From: Lachnospiraceae bacterium
GTDB taxonomy: Bacteria > Bacillota > Clostridia > Lachnospirales > Lachnospiraceae
Assembly: GCA_017395635.1 (NCBI GenBank)
Contig: JAFQOE010000017.1
Coordinates: 1 to 36,854 of the forward strand
Direction of reading: 5' to 3'
Length of the DNA stretch: 36,854 nt
The stretch's first letter is position 1. The number at the start of each line of letters is the position of its first letter. Under the pieces are notes generated by a model that searched no databases, was not told where the DNA came from, and was given only the letters and a program-made list of their open reading frames with translations. Of this stretch, positions 24,755 through 33,040 are shown piece after piece. The translations under genes were made by a program, and so were the position numbers.

Positions 24755-24985
24755 CTATTCTTCCGTTTCCCGGTGAATATCTTTCTCTATTGACAGTTCC
24801 GATTTATCATTCGCTAATTGGGTAAACCACATAAATACCCATAATACAATTGGAACGATAAAAGTTAAAGCCAACATTCCAAAAAAATACTGACTTCCGG
24901 TTATTGCACACACAAAAGTAGCAATCACTAACAATACAATTAATACAACCGTCAATAACGCTGTAATTCTTCTTATTTTATCCAT
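24755..24985 (-). CDS. Small two-helix membrane protein downstream of rarA
   Basis: A 76-residue protein with two hydrophobic helices (about 7-29 and 34-56), a short turn (TGSQYFF) and a charged C-terminal tail (SIEKDIHRETEE). There is no signal peptidase site or known motif. It lies 3 bp after rarA; its GAGGATAAATAGCGG ribosome binding region contains the rarA stop codon, so translation is probably coupled. Function unknown. Confidence 0.8.
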   Translation of the reverse strand: MDKIRRITALLTVVLIVLLVIATFVCAITGSQYFFGMLALTFIVPIVLWVFMWFTQLANDKSELSIEKDIHRETEE

Positions 24986-24988
24986 CCG

Positions 24989-26311
24989 CTATTTATCCTC
25001 TCCATATAGGTTTTTCAATCTGTCAAACACTATCTTTTCGTATCCATTTTCTGATGGATGATAGAATTTCATATCTTTAATCTCATCCGGCAAATACTGT
25101 TGCTTTACAAAATTACCAGGATAATCATGTGGATACAAATATCCTACATGTCCTAAATCCTGAGAACCCTTATAATGTGCATCTCGCAAATGAGGCGGAA
25201 CTGCTCCGGTCTTCTGATTACGAACCACATCCATCGCATTGCTAATTGCGTTCACTACAGAATTTGACTTTGGTGCTCCGGCTACATAAATTGCTGCATT
25301 TGCTAATATAATCTGTGCCTCCGGCATACCAACTCGTTCCACAGCCTGCGCACAAGCAACTGCAACTTGAATTGCCTGTGGGTCTGCAATTCCAACATCC
25401 TCACATGCATGTATCATAATTCTCCTTGCAATAAATGTTACACTTTCACCCGCCTGTAACATCTTTGCCAGATAGTACACTGCCGCATCCGGGCAGGAGC
25501 CTCTCATACTCTTAATAAAGGCGGAAATTGTATCATAATGATTATCCCCATCTTTATCATAGCGAATTGCTCTTCTCTGAATACATTCCTCAGCCACCTC
25601 TAATGTAATGTGTATCTTACCATCTTCTGAAGGCTCTGTCGTTAAAACACCTAACTCAATTGCATTTAAAGCGCTTCTCGCATCTCCTTCACTCACATCC
25701 GCCAAGAATTCCAAAGCTTCTTCATCAATGATAGCGTTATACGCTCCCATTCCTTTTTCCACATCATATACTGCACGTTTTAATAATATTTTGATATCGT
25801 CTTTATCCAACGGTTCTAACCGGAAAATATGCGATCTGGAAATCAACGCCCCATTCACTTCAAAGTAGGGATTCTCAGTAGTGGCTCCAATCAAAACAAT
25901 GGTTCCATCCTCCACAAACGGTAACAGATAGTCCTGTTGCGCCTTGTTAAAACGATGAATCTCATCCACAAAAAGAATAGTCTTCTTCTGATACATCCCG
26001 TAATTGTCCTTTGCCTGCTTAACAACTTCTTCCATATCTTTCTTACCTGCTGTCGTGGCATTCAAAGACGTAAAAATAGAACTGGTTGTATTGGCAATCA
26101 CCATTGCTAACGTTGTTTTACCAGTTCCCGGTGGTCCATAGAAAATAACAGAGCTTACCTTATCTGCTTGGATTGCACGGTAAAGTAATTTGTCCTTTCC
26201 CACAATATGTTTTTGACCAACAACCTCATCGATGGTTGTTGGTCGTAATCTTTTTGCTAGCGGGGATTCTTTTTCCATATTCGCTTCTCTCATAAAGTCA
26301 AATAAATCCAT
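24989..26311 (-). CDS. rarA: Replication-associated recombination protein A (AAA+ ATPase)
   Basis: A 440-residue clamp-loader-like AAA+ protein (RarA/MgsA/WRNIP1 family) acting at stalled replication forks. Walker A is FYGPPGTGKTTL, Walker B is ILFVDEIHRFNK, sensor 1 is LIGATTENPYF, and the arginine-finger region is ALISRSHIFRL. The C-terminal tetramerisation domain includes MHACEDVGIADPQA and the PPHLRDAHY segment typical of the family. Length is normal. A GAGGGTAG ribosome binding site lies upstream. It follows the orphan receiver gene by 23 bp on the same strand. Confidence 0.95.
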   Translation of the reverse strand: MDLFDFMREANMEKESPLAKRLRPTTIDEVVGQKHIVGKDKLLYRAIQADKVSSVIFYGPPGTGKTTLAMVIANTTSSIFTSLNATTAGKKDMEEVVKQAKDNYGMYQKKTILFVDEIHRFNKAQQDYLLPFVEDGTIVLIGATTENPYFEVNGALISRSHIFRLEPLDKDDIKILLKRAVYDVEKGMGAYNAIIDEEALEFLADVSEGDARSALNAIELGVLTTEPSEDGKIHITLEVAEECIQRRAIRYDKDGDNHYDTISAFIKSMRGSCPDAAVYYLAKMLQAGESVTFIARRIMIHACEDVGIADPQAIQVAVACAQAVERVGMPEAQIILANAAIYVAGAPKSNSVVNAISNAMDVVRNQKTGAVPPHLRDAHYKGSQDLGHVGYLYPHDYPGNFVKQQYLPDEIKDMKFYHPSENGYEKIVFDRLKNLYGEDK

Positions 26312-26334
26312 GAATTCTACCCTCTATTATGTTA

Positions 26335-26730
26335 TTATTTTGTTAATCCCATTTCCAACAATAATGCATTCAACTTATCCACCACAATTGGTTTACAAAT
26401 ATATGCATCATAGTCATCACATACCTGAATGCTTTCTGCAACAACTTCATCTAAAGCACTGATCATAATAACCTTTGCACAATCTTTCTTCGAAACCTCT
26501 AACTTACGTTCTGCTTCACGAATTGCTGCTAAAGTCTTATAACCGTCTAACTTCGTCATCATAATATCTAAACATATCAAATCAAATTCGTTATGTTCTT
26601 CAATAGCCTTAACCGCTTCATCTACTGCTTCCATGCCGTTATCAACGGTAACTACTTCACCATACTCGGCAAATAGTTTTCCCAAAAATTTTCTATTCAC
26701 AAAATCATCATCTGCAATCAAAACTCTCAT
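26335..26730 (-). CDS. Stand-alone CheY-like receiver protein
   Basis: A 131-residue single receiver domain. The acidic cluster is ADDD (7-9), the phospho-acceptor Asp55 lies in LICLDIMM, the conserved Ser is in MISALDE and Lys113 is in CKPI. All active-site residues are present, so it should accept phosphate from a histidine kinase. No output domain and no kinase gene adjoin it, so it probably acts by protein contact or within a phosphorelay. GGAGGATTCAG precedes the ATG. It lies between a TetR gene and rarA on the same strand. Confidence 0.93.
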   Translation of the reverse strand: MRVLIADDDFVNRKFLGKLFAEYGEVVTVDNGMEAVDEAVKAIEEHNEFDLICLDIMMTKLDGYKTLAAIREAERKLEVSKKDCAKVIMISALDEVVAESIQVCDDYDAYICKPIVVDKLNALLLEMGLTK

Positions 26731-26771
26731 CTGAATCCTCCATACTATTTACATATACTACATAACAGATC

Positions 26772-27371
26772 CTATATATTCTCCTTGCGCCGTAACATCA
26801 TCTCTAATTTTTCCAACAACGATGATGCCACTTGTTCATGACTTTTATTATCATTACAAATACGTCGTCTCAACAAATCTCTCTCCATGGCTCCAAAAAA
26901 GATACATGTTAATTCTTCAGCTGTATATGTATCAATAATCTCTTTTTCATCAATCGCAGCTTGTATTTCAGTTCTAAAAAAGTCTGTTCGCATTGAAATG
27001 CACTTTGCAATTGCCTCTCGTGTGTTCACATTATGTAACAAACCTTCATAATTCAACACTATTACAGACATTTCTTTGTAGCCCTCGTAATAAGTTGAAA
27101 GTGTTCGAAACAATTCTAGTGCTTTATTAAAGTGTGAAATCGATTTCGCTTCAATGGTAGCAAGCATAGCTTTATCAAATTTGGTATAAGTATCTACCAC
27201 TTCAACCAATACTTCATCAATACCTCCAAAGTACCGATAAAGCAATGACTCAGACATATTCTCTTTCATAGCTAACGTCTTCGTCGTAAGCGATGCTAGT
27301 CCTGCTTCATTAATAATCTCAATCGCAGATGCAATTATTCGGTCTTTTCTGTTGATAAAACTACTATTCAT
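26772..27371 (-). CDS. TetR/AcrR-family transcriptional regulator
   Basis: A protein of about 199 residues with an N-terminal TetR helix-turn-helix (about 8-55: RIIASAIEIINEAGLASLTT, then ESLLYRYFGGIDE) and a ligand-binding helical C-terminal domain. The start at 27371 is chosen because GGGGGTG lies just upstream; a longer frame from 27407 would begin inside a perfect 16-bp palindrome that looks like its operator. No transporter or enzyme gene is adjacent, so apart from autoregulation its targets are unknown. Confidence 0.88.
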   Translation of the reverse strand: MNSSFINRKDRIIASAIEIINEAGLASLTTKTLAMKENMSESLLYRYFGGIDEVLVEVVDTYTKFDKAMLATIEAKSISHFNKALELFRTLSTYYEGYKEMSVIVLNYEGLLHNVNTREAIAKCISMRTDFFRTEIQAAIDEKEIIDTYTAEELTCIFFGAMERDLLRRRICNDNKSHEQVASSLLEKLEMMLRRKENI

Positions 27372-27391
27372 ATACACCCCCACATAATATT

Positions 27392-27407
27392 GTGAATTTA
27401 AATTCAC
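27392..27407. promoter_or_regulatory. Perfect 16-bp palindrome, candidate TetR operator
   Basis: GTGAATTTAAATTCAC is an exact inverted repeat about 20 bp before the TetR start codon. Position and symmetry fit autorepression by a TetR dimer. Confidence 0.65.
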
Positions 27408-27530
27408 TCACACAATCATTTTATGGTATACGTCTAATTTTGTCAACCAAATTTACCAAATTTCAACCAGATATTTGTATTATATTCACAGAATTCATCA
27501 TAATAACAAAATGAAAATGTCTTTTTTTAC

Positions 27531-28547
27531 TCAATTAATCTCCTCACATATTAGAATCTGATCCGAATCCATATCATAATAGTAAATATGATCCGACAAT
27601 AAATCAATTAATCCAACCGCACTTTGATTGGCATCTACTACTAATTCTTTCAAAAATTCCGGTTCTGTATCTGCATTTTCCGGAACCAACATAACTTCAT
27701 GAACACTTGAAGGCAAAATATATATATTACAATCCTGAACTTTTGCAAAATTCTTTATCACATTGTCATATAGAATGCTTGTAGCACCATTGACTCCCAC
27801 ATCATTCGTTAATACAAACATATTAACACGACTTTCCACCTGTTCCAAGCTACGTACATCGTTCATAAAATCTTCTCGTAATTCTTCAGGCAGTCGCTCT
27901 CCAAAACATTCAGATACCACCTTTACCAAAGAATCCATTTGCCACGGAAACTCACGCATTGTATTAAATAAAGCTAATTGATATAAATCTTCTAGTTCTA
28001 TGTCCCATTGCTCAAATTCTTTATTAAAAACCAGCGAACTTGCAAGTCCCATTGCATCCTTACTGGCAAGATAACGAAATGTAATTGCCAAATCCAAAAA
28101 ACGTTTGTGTGGACAATTCTTCAATTGCTCTTCATTTTTCTCATAATTTACCAAACGCACAATAATCTTATTCTTTACCACCTCAAAATCCAAAATATCT
28201 ACCACTTCAATGGTAGTCTCTTCTTTTGCCCGAAAATGACAATCAATAATCTCATTCATGATACTATTCAATGGTTTTCCCATCTGATAGTTCTCAAAAA
28301 ATGAATTCAAATATATATTCGGACCGGCACTTTCACCTTTGTTAAGTAATGTAATACCATCTAATACAATACCGTTATTTTTAGTGATTGTGTGAAGATG
28401 TGCCTCATAACAAATTTCTGTTTCTTCTATCTCACAATCCTTCTCTTTTTCTTCCTCTGCCAATTTTTCTCTCTTCTCTAACTCTCTTATATTCATAAGT
28501 TCCGGCAAATTCTCTTCAATATATTTTAAAAACTCCTGATAATTCAT
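27531..28547 (-). CDS. DUF5688 family protein
   Basis: A 338-residue soluble, acidic protein. It opens with a Glu/Lys-rich helical stretch (about 1-45), followed by a mixed alpha/beta region with NGIVLDGITLL and IYLNSFFENYQMG, which I recall as DUF5688, common in Lachnospiraceae. No catalytic motif, signal peptide or membrane helix is seen. Function unknown; members are often found near plasmid or stress genes, but here it stands alone between the TetR gene and hisC. AAAGGAG lies before the ATG. Confidence 0.75.
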   Translation of the reverse strand: MNYQEFLKYIEENLPELMNIRELEKREKLAEEEKEKDCEIEETEICYEAHLHTITKNNGIVLDGITLLNKGESAGPNIYLNSFFENYQMGKPLNSIMNEIIDCHFRAKEETTIEVVDILDFEVVKNKIIVRLVNYEKNEEQLKNCPHKRFLDLAITFRYLASKDAMGLASSLVFNKEFEQWDIELEDLYQLALFNTMREFPWQMDSLVKVVSECFGERLPEELREDFMNDVRSLEQVESRVNMFVLTNDVGVNGATSILYDNVIKNFAKVQDCNIYILPSSVHEVMLVPENADTEPEFLKELVVDANQSAVGLIDLLSDHIYYYDMDSDQILICEEIN

Positions 28548-28683
28548 ATAATTTCTCCTTTATCTACATTGATGTTCAAATCTTCAACACATAACAATAA
28601 AACGAGAAATCTAAATCCAATACTATGACATTCCATGCTTATTCAATTGTATAAAATGAAAAATGATACGAAATGTATCCCTG

Positions 28684-28735
28684 AAAAAAAGCTTAATTCG
28701 ATATATGCATACACATCATAACGAATTAAGCTTTT
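28684..28735 (-). terminator. Intrinsic terminator after hisC
   Basis: AAAAGCTTAATTCG (28687-28700) and CGAATTAAGCTTTT (28722-28735) form a perfect 14-bp stem around a 21-base loop. On the minus strand it continues as a run of seven T, which fits termination of hisC, whose stop lies about 90 bp upstream. Confidence 0.8.
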
Positions 28736-28822
28736 GTAGTCAAGTGATTTTTTATCTCTTTATTCTATTCGTAACTATTCAGTACCTTCATAGTTACGAT
28801 TCGCAAATGCAAACTTTATTAA

Positions 28823-29884
28823 CTAGTTATCCTTAGTATTTAAGAATTCCTCTAAGAATTTCACTAATGTTTGCATTTCCTCATCTGTTCCAATCGAAAT
28901 ACGAAGGTGATTATCAATTCTAGGCTTATTAAAATAGCGGACATATATCTTTGCCTCTCTTGCAGCCTCAAATATTTCCTTCGCAGGTACTGTCTTATGA
29001 CTTGCAAAAACAAAGTTCGCGCCAGACTTTGGATAAGTAAATCCAAGTCTTGTAAGTTCAGTCTCAAACCATTCTCTTGTGGCAACCACCTTTGCTACCA
29101 TCTCTTTGAAATACACATCATCCTCAATGCTGGCAACACCCATAACAATGGATGGATAACTCATGGTATACGAATTAAAGCTGTATTTCACATCATTAAT
29201 TGCCTTAATCAAGGCAGGATTTCCCATTGCATAACCAATACGCATACCAGCCATAGAACGAGACTTAGAATAAGTTCGAACCACCAATAAATTCTCATAT
29301 TCATCAATCAGCGAAAGTGCAGATTCACCACCGAAATCAACATAGGCTTCATCCACAATCACAATCACATCTTGGTTATGATCTAATACATCTCTTACAA
29401 AATCAAGGTCTGCTGCCAAACCGGTTGGTGCATTCGGATTTGGGAAAATCACACCACCATTCGCTGCATAATAGTCACTAGCAACCAATTGGAAATCATC
29501 ATTCAATGCTTTAGTTTCATATGGGATACGGTAAAGGTCCGCCCACACGTCATAGAAACTATATGTAATATCCGGGAAAAATATCGGTTTTTCCGAATTA
29601 AAAAATGTCAAAAATGACATTGCCAATACATCATCTGAGCCAACACCCACAAACACCTGCTCACTCGAAATGCCATGATAATTTGCAATCGCATCCACCA
29701 AATCCTTTGCCACCGGATCCGGATAAAAACGAAGTCTTTCTAACTCCTGCTTTACTCCTAACACCTTCGGTGATGGTGGATATGGGTTTTCATTGGTATT
29801 TAACTTAATGATATCCTTTTCCTTTGGCTGTTCGCCCGGAACGTAAGGTACTACTTTTCGTATATTATTTTCCCATGGTTTCAT
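28823..29884 (-). CDS. hisC: Histidinol-phosphate aminotransferase
   Basis: A 353-residue PLP-dependent class II aminotransferase that converts imidazole-acetol phosphate and glutamate to histidinol phosphate. It has LNTNENPYPPSP, VGVGSDDVL, FPNPNAPTG, VIVDEAYVDFGG and the PLP-Lys motif RTYSKSRSMAGMRIGY. Length matches HisC. No other his gene is nearby, so it may also act on tyrosine or phenylalanine, as in some Clostridia. It is monocistronic: a promoter at 29971-29999 and a terminator at 28684-28735 bracket it. Confidence 0.9.
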   Translation of the reverse strand: MKPWENNIRKVVPYVPGEQPKEKDIIKLNTNENPYPPSPKVLGVKQELERLRFYPDPVAKDLVDAIANYHGISSEQVFVGVGSDDVLAMSFLTFFNSEKPIFFPDITYSFYDVWADLYRIPYETKALNDDFQLVASDYYAANGGVIFPNPNAPTGLAADLDFVRDVLDHNQDVIVIVDEAYVDFGGESALSLIDEYENLLVVRTYSKSRSMAGMRIGYAMGNPALIKAINDVKYSFNSYTMSYPSIVMGVASIEDDVYFKEMVAKVVATREWFETELTRLGFTYPKSGANFVFASHKTVPAKEIFEAAREAKIYVRYFNKPRIDNHLRISIGTDEEMQTLVKFLEEFLNTKDN

Positions 29885-29970
29885 GTTAATCGCCTCTCTA
29901 CTTCTTATTTATATATGTTTGAAAATAGAATCACTGTACATCTTATTTCAATACAATTATAACAGATTTT

Positions 29971-29999
29971 ATTATATCCTTATTTTCTGAAACAGACAA
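29971..29999 (-). promoter_or_regulatory. Probable hisC promoter
   Basis: On the minus strand TTGTCT (29994-29999) is followed after 17 bp by TATAAT (29971-29976), about 85 bp before hisC. A second TATAAT lies slightly downstream. No T-box or his-leader element is visible in the short leader. Confidence 0.5.
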
Positions 30000-30042
30000 G
30001 TATATTCATAATATAATGTATATTGACTCTGTAAATCATCAG

Positions 30043-30489
30043 TTACTCTTCCTGCTTTGTATCCTCTAAATATTCTATTGTTTCCGAGGCTTCAATTTCA
30101 TAACTACTATCTTGGGGCATCAATGCGCTATATCCCATTGCACCTAATATTACCAATAAAAGATTAAACACTAGTGTAACCAAGAGAATAATCCCGATGA
30201 TTTTCCAGATGCGGCTTGCACGTTTATTTTTAACAACCAACTGTTCATTAATTCTAGCCAGTTGTTGTGCAATTTCATTATTGTTTTCTTCTATAATTTC
30301 TGCTCCTAACAACTGGCTCACTTCAACATCTAACACCTGTGCCAATCTCTGTAATACATCTGCATCCGGAACTGAAAGTCCTTTTTCCCATTTTGAAATC
30401 GTCTGACGAACCACATTTACCTTTAACGCCAACTCATCCTGTGTAAATCCTTTTTGCTTTCTTAAGATTTTTAAATTTTCATTGAACAT
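30043..30489 (-). CDS. XRE-family regulator with C-terminal membrane helix
   Basis: A 148-residue protein. Residues 1-65 are a Cro/C1-type helix-turn-helix (LKILRKQKGFTQDELALKVN, then TISKWEKGLSVPD). A coiled, charged linker follows, then one transmembrane helix (about 102-125, IWKIIGIILLVTLVFNLLLV) and a short polar tail. Membrane-tethered XRE regulators of this type are common in Clostridia. The start at 30489 has AGGAGG about 10 bases upstream; a longer frame from 30579 has no such site. It is divergent from azlC and could regulate it. Confidence 0.88.
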   Translation of the reverse strand: MFNENLKILRKQKGFTQDELALKVNVVRQTISKWEKGLSVPDADVLQRLAQVLDVEVSQLLGAEIIEENNNEIAQQLARINEQLVVKNKRASRIWKIIGIILLVTLVFNLLLVILGAMGYSALMPQDSSYEIEASETIEYLEDTKQEE

Positions 30490-30590
30490 ATCCTTGTTCC
30501 TCCTTGTTTTTGATGACTTCATTCTATGCAAAAACCACCATTGCCTCAAGCAACGCAAATTAACATTACCTATTTTCAAGGCTTTTCTTA

Positions 30591-30632
30591 AAGATTTTCA
30601 TTCTTTCAAAATCTTAATTGCAATGTTATAAT
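30591..30632 (+). promoter_or_regulatory. azlC promoter region with inverted repeat
   Basis: AAGATTTT (30591-30598) and AAAATCTT (30608-30615) form a perfect 8-bp inverted repeat that covers the -35 zone of a TATAAT box at 30627-30632, ahead of azlC. The -35 itself is weak (TTTCAA), which suits an activator or repressor binding at the dyad; the divergent XRE protein is a candidate. Confidence 0.45.
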
Positions 30633-30679
30633 ACCATAGTTGTGAAATGAAAGAAACCATAAGGAGAACTTTAAGATAA

Positions 30680-31489
30680 ATGAACAAACAAGAATATTCT
30701 ATACATTCAGAAGAAAATCAATCCGCATTCCGTGTCGGAGTTAAAAACGGCATTCCAATCGGACTTGGATATCTGGCCGTTTCCTTTTCCTTGGGAATTG
30801 CGGCAAAAACTGCAGGACTTACTCCCATTCAGGGTTTCGTAGTAAGTCTGTTTTGTATGGCATCTGCCGGAGAATATGTAGGTTTCTTATCCATTGCAGC
30901 AGGTGCAGCCTATATTGAAATTGCCATTTCTACTTTGATTGCCAACGCACGTTACTTATTAATGAGTACCGCTATGAGTCAGCGAATGAAACCGGAACTA
31001 TCCATAAAGCACCGACTTCTGATGGCATTTGGTATCACTGATGAATTATTCGGAATCGCGATTGCAAGACCCGGATACTTAAACCCTTATTATAGCTATG
31101 GCGCATTCCTTACGTCCTCTATTCCGTGGGCTCTTGGAACATCCCTCGGAATCATCGCAGGTAATCTGCTACCGCTTCGTTTAGTTAGTGCATTTAGTGT
31201 AGCACTGTACGGAATGTTCCTTGCAGTTATCATTCCACCTGCAAGAAAGGATAAAATCATTGCAGGATTAGTAGTTCTTTCCTTTGCAGCTAATTATGCA
31301 AGTACATATCTTCCATTTATGAAGGATATGACAGACGGAACAAGAACCATTATTCTAACCGTTGTAATTTCAGCTGTTGCCGCTATCTTATTCCCAAAAC
31401 AAACAGCTAATAAAAATACCAATAAACAAAGCATCGTTACACAAAATTGCGATTCTTCCGCAACTAACAAAAAGGAGATACAACCATGA
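30680..31489 (+). CDS. azlC: AzlC-family branched-chain amino acid exporter, large subunit
   Basis: A 269-residue inner-membrane protein with about six to seven helices. FRVGVKNGIPIGLGYLAVSFSLGIAAKTAGL at the N-terminus and the NARYLLMSTAMSQRM segment with GITDELFGIA are family hallmarks. With AzlD it exports branched-chain amino acids or analogues such as azaleucine. The last 30 residues form a polar Asn/Lys/Ser-rich tail longer than usual. AAGGAG precedes the ATG, and the stop overlaps the azlD ATG as ATGA. Confidence 0.93.
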   Translation: MNKQEYSIHSEENQSAFRVGVKNGIPIGLGYLAVSFSLGIAAKTAGLTPIQGFVVSLFCMASAGEYVGFLSIAAGAAYIEIAISTLIANARYLLMSTAMSQRMKPELSIKHRLLMAFGITDELFGIAIARPGYLNPYYSYGAFLTSSIPWALGTSLGIIAGNLLPLRLVSAFSVALYGMFLAVIIPPARKDKIIAGLVVLSFAANYASTYLPFMKDMTDGTRTIILTVVISAVAAILFPKQTANKNTNKQSIVTQNCDSSATNKKEIQP

Positions 31490-31791
31490 CACAAAACGTC
31501 TATATATACATATTTATTATGGCAGCAGTAACTTATGCGATACGCGTTCTGCCATTAACCTTAATCCGAAAACCAATTGAAAATCAATTCATCCAGTCAT
31601 TTCTGTACTATGTCCCTTATGTTACATTAGCAGTTATGACATTCCCTGCTATTATCCACGCAACCCAAAGTCCGATTTCAGGCGCAATTGCACTCATTAT
31701 CGGAATTCTTGTTGCATGGTTTGGTTTTGATTTATTCAAGGTTGCGATCACATGTTGTGCTACGGTATTTATTATCGAGATGTTTTTGTAG
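31486..31791 (+). CDS. azlD: AzlD-family branched-chain amino acid exporter, small subunit
   Basis: A 101-residue membrane protein with three to four helices, beginning YIYIFIMAAVTYAIRVLPL and including the YVPYVTLAVMTFPAI stretch typical of AzlD. It forms a two-component exporter with AzlC. The 4-bp overlap with azlC implies coupled translation. Length is normal. Confidence 0.93.
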   Translation: MTQNVYIYIFIMAAVTYAIRVLPLTLIRKPIENQFIQSFLYYVPYVTLAVMTFPAIIHATQSPISGAIALIIGILVAWFGFDLFKVAITCCATVFIIEMFL

Positions 31792-31806
31792 AGTCAATCG
31801 CCTACT

Positions 31807-31899
31807 CTACACATATCCCTTACTACCACTTTCGAAAATCAATCCTAATATACCTGAAAAAAAGGTGAGGAAAAATCCCATACTAATTGCTGAATCCAT
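31807..31899 (-). CDS. Putative single-helix microprotein
   Basis: A 30-codon frame (MDSAISMGFFLTFFSGILGL...) with one hydrophobic helix and a short polar tail ending SKGYV. AAGGAGG lies about 12 bases upstream. A longer form from 31935 (42 residues, beginning MKPKKNKEAS) has less support. It lies about 65 bp after the TPM-like gene on the same strand and converges with azlD. Good ribosome binding and a clean membrane helix favour a real gene, but the size leaves doubt. Confidence 0.45.
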   Translation of the reverse strand: MDSAISMGFFLTFFSGILGLIFESGSKGYV

Positions 31900-31965
31900 A
31901 TATATTGATGCCTCCTTATTCTTCTTCGGTTTCATAATTCAACCTATAATATGAACCCAACATTC

Positions 31966-32967
31966 TTATTCAGGGTCTACAAACTTGACATTACTATCTC
32001 CAACCTTCAACAAAGTACCGCAATAAGCACAGGTTTCTCTTTGCTCTATATTTGATGCTCCACAGGATGGACATTCACTATATAAAGTCATAGGCTGAGA
32101 TTCGTATTTGTCCGGATTTTCCTTAAAATATCGATATGCATCATTATTTTTCTTACTACTTCCAAGTATAGACACATAGAATATTGCATAAAATGCAATC
32201 ACAAAAATAAGAATTGGAGCTTTTGACCAGTCCACAGATGTTTTGCCCAATTCATCCATAACGGAATTCCATGAATAATCCAAAGCCTTATATAAGTTCT
32301 GCGATGCCATTCCTTTTTGAAAATTCTCTAATAACTTATCAAATGTTTTATCGGAAAGACATGCGGTTGTATCGTCACCACAATACATATCATACTCCCA
32401 GTCATAGAATTCACCATTATTATCTGTGGTAAATAGAATAATCATTGCATCTTCATCAAAGCCCATCCGATAATATAATTCTTCCGAATATACTTCAAGA
32501 TAATCATAATGTTGTTTCCATTCAAAAGTATCTGTATACACCGTAACCGGCATTCCCGATTCCTGATATACTTCCGTAAGCAATGTCATTGTCTTTTCTT
32601 CCTCTTCTTCAGAAAGAACATTTGCCGTATCCTCAATCTTGATACGACTTACATCTCCATCAACCTTACGTCCAAAATTAATAAAAAACATTGACATTCC
32701 GCCTACCATAAAAAACATATGGAATGTAATAAACACCAGCGAAAATATGGTAACAATATTCAAGCCTCTCTTTTTTCCAAAATTAGAATCACTCGTATAA
32801 TAGCTGTGATAACGTCCTCTTCTATCATAATAAGAACGATTATAACATCCTCTGAACGGTGTTTTTGATGTTCTTACACTAGAGCCTCCTCCTCGTGAAC
32901 CGCCTCCACTTCTCGAACCTCCACGACTGCTTCCTCCGCTTCTTGATCCTCCACCATGTCTTCCCAT
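31966..32967 (-). CDS. Membrane protein with TPM-like domain, RGS-rich N-terminus and zinc ribbon
   Basis: A 333-residue protein. Residues 1-32 are low-complexity Gly/Ser/Arg. One helix lies at about 70-95 (NIVTIFSLVFITFHMFFMVGG). Residues about 108-240 resemble a TPM domain (DTANVLSEEEE, then GMPVTVYTDTF and DAMIILFTTDN). A second helix lies at about 250-270 (APILIFVIAFYAIFYVSIL), and the C-terminus is a zinc ribbon (CPSCGASNIEQ, CAYCGT). TPM domains sit on the outer side in bacteria. Arg/Gly-rich ends are usual for YgcG-type relatives, but at the C-terminus rather than the N-terminus. AAAGGAG lies before the ATG. Function unknown. Confidence 0.75.
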   Translation of the reverse strand: MGRHGGGSRSGGSSRGGSRSGGGSRGGGSSVRTSKTPFRGCYNRSYYDRRGRYHSYYTSDSNFGKKRGLNIVTIFSLVFITFHMFFMVGGMSMFFINFGRKVDGDVSRIKIEDTANVLSEEEEEKTMTLLTEVYQESGMPVTVYTDTFEWKQHYDYLEVYSEELYYRMGFDEDAMIILFTTDNNGEFYDWEYDMYCGDDTTACLSDKTFDKLLENFQKGMASQNLYKALDYSWNSVMDELGKTSVDWSKAPILIFVIAFYAIFYVSILGSSKKNNDAYRYFKENPDKYESQPMTLYSECPSCGASNIEQRETCAYCGTLLKVGDSNVKFVDPE

Positions 32968-32994
32968 ATATGTATTCTCCTTTGAATTTTTACT

Positions 32995-33026
32995 CTAAAA
33001 TCCCCCCTCATATTTGAGGGGGGATT
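32995..33026 (-). terminator. Intrinsic terminator after galE
   Basis: AATCCCCCCTCA (32999-33010) and TGAGGGGGGATT (33015-33026) form a perfect 12-bp stem with a 4-base loop, 14 bp after galE. The minus-strand exit is a short TTTT tract, so read-through into the TPM-like gene is possible. Confidence 0.8.
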
Positions 33027-33040
33027 GATTATCAATTCTA

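Noticed and set aside
28871-29290. 139-codon plus-strand frame opposite hisC.
   Set aside because: Antisense shadow of a clear PLP aminotransferase; composition is Cys/Asn/His-rich and lacks a ribosome binding site.
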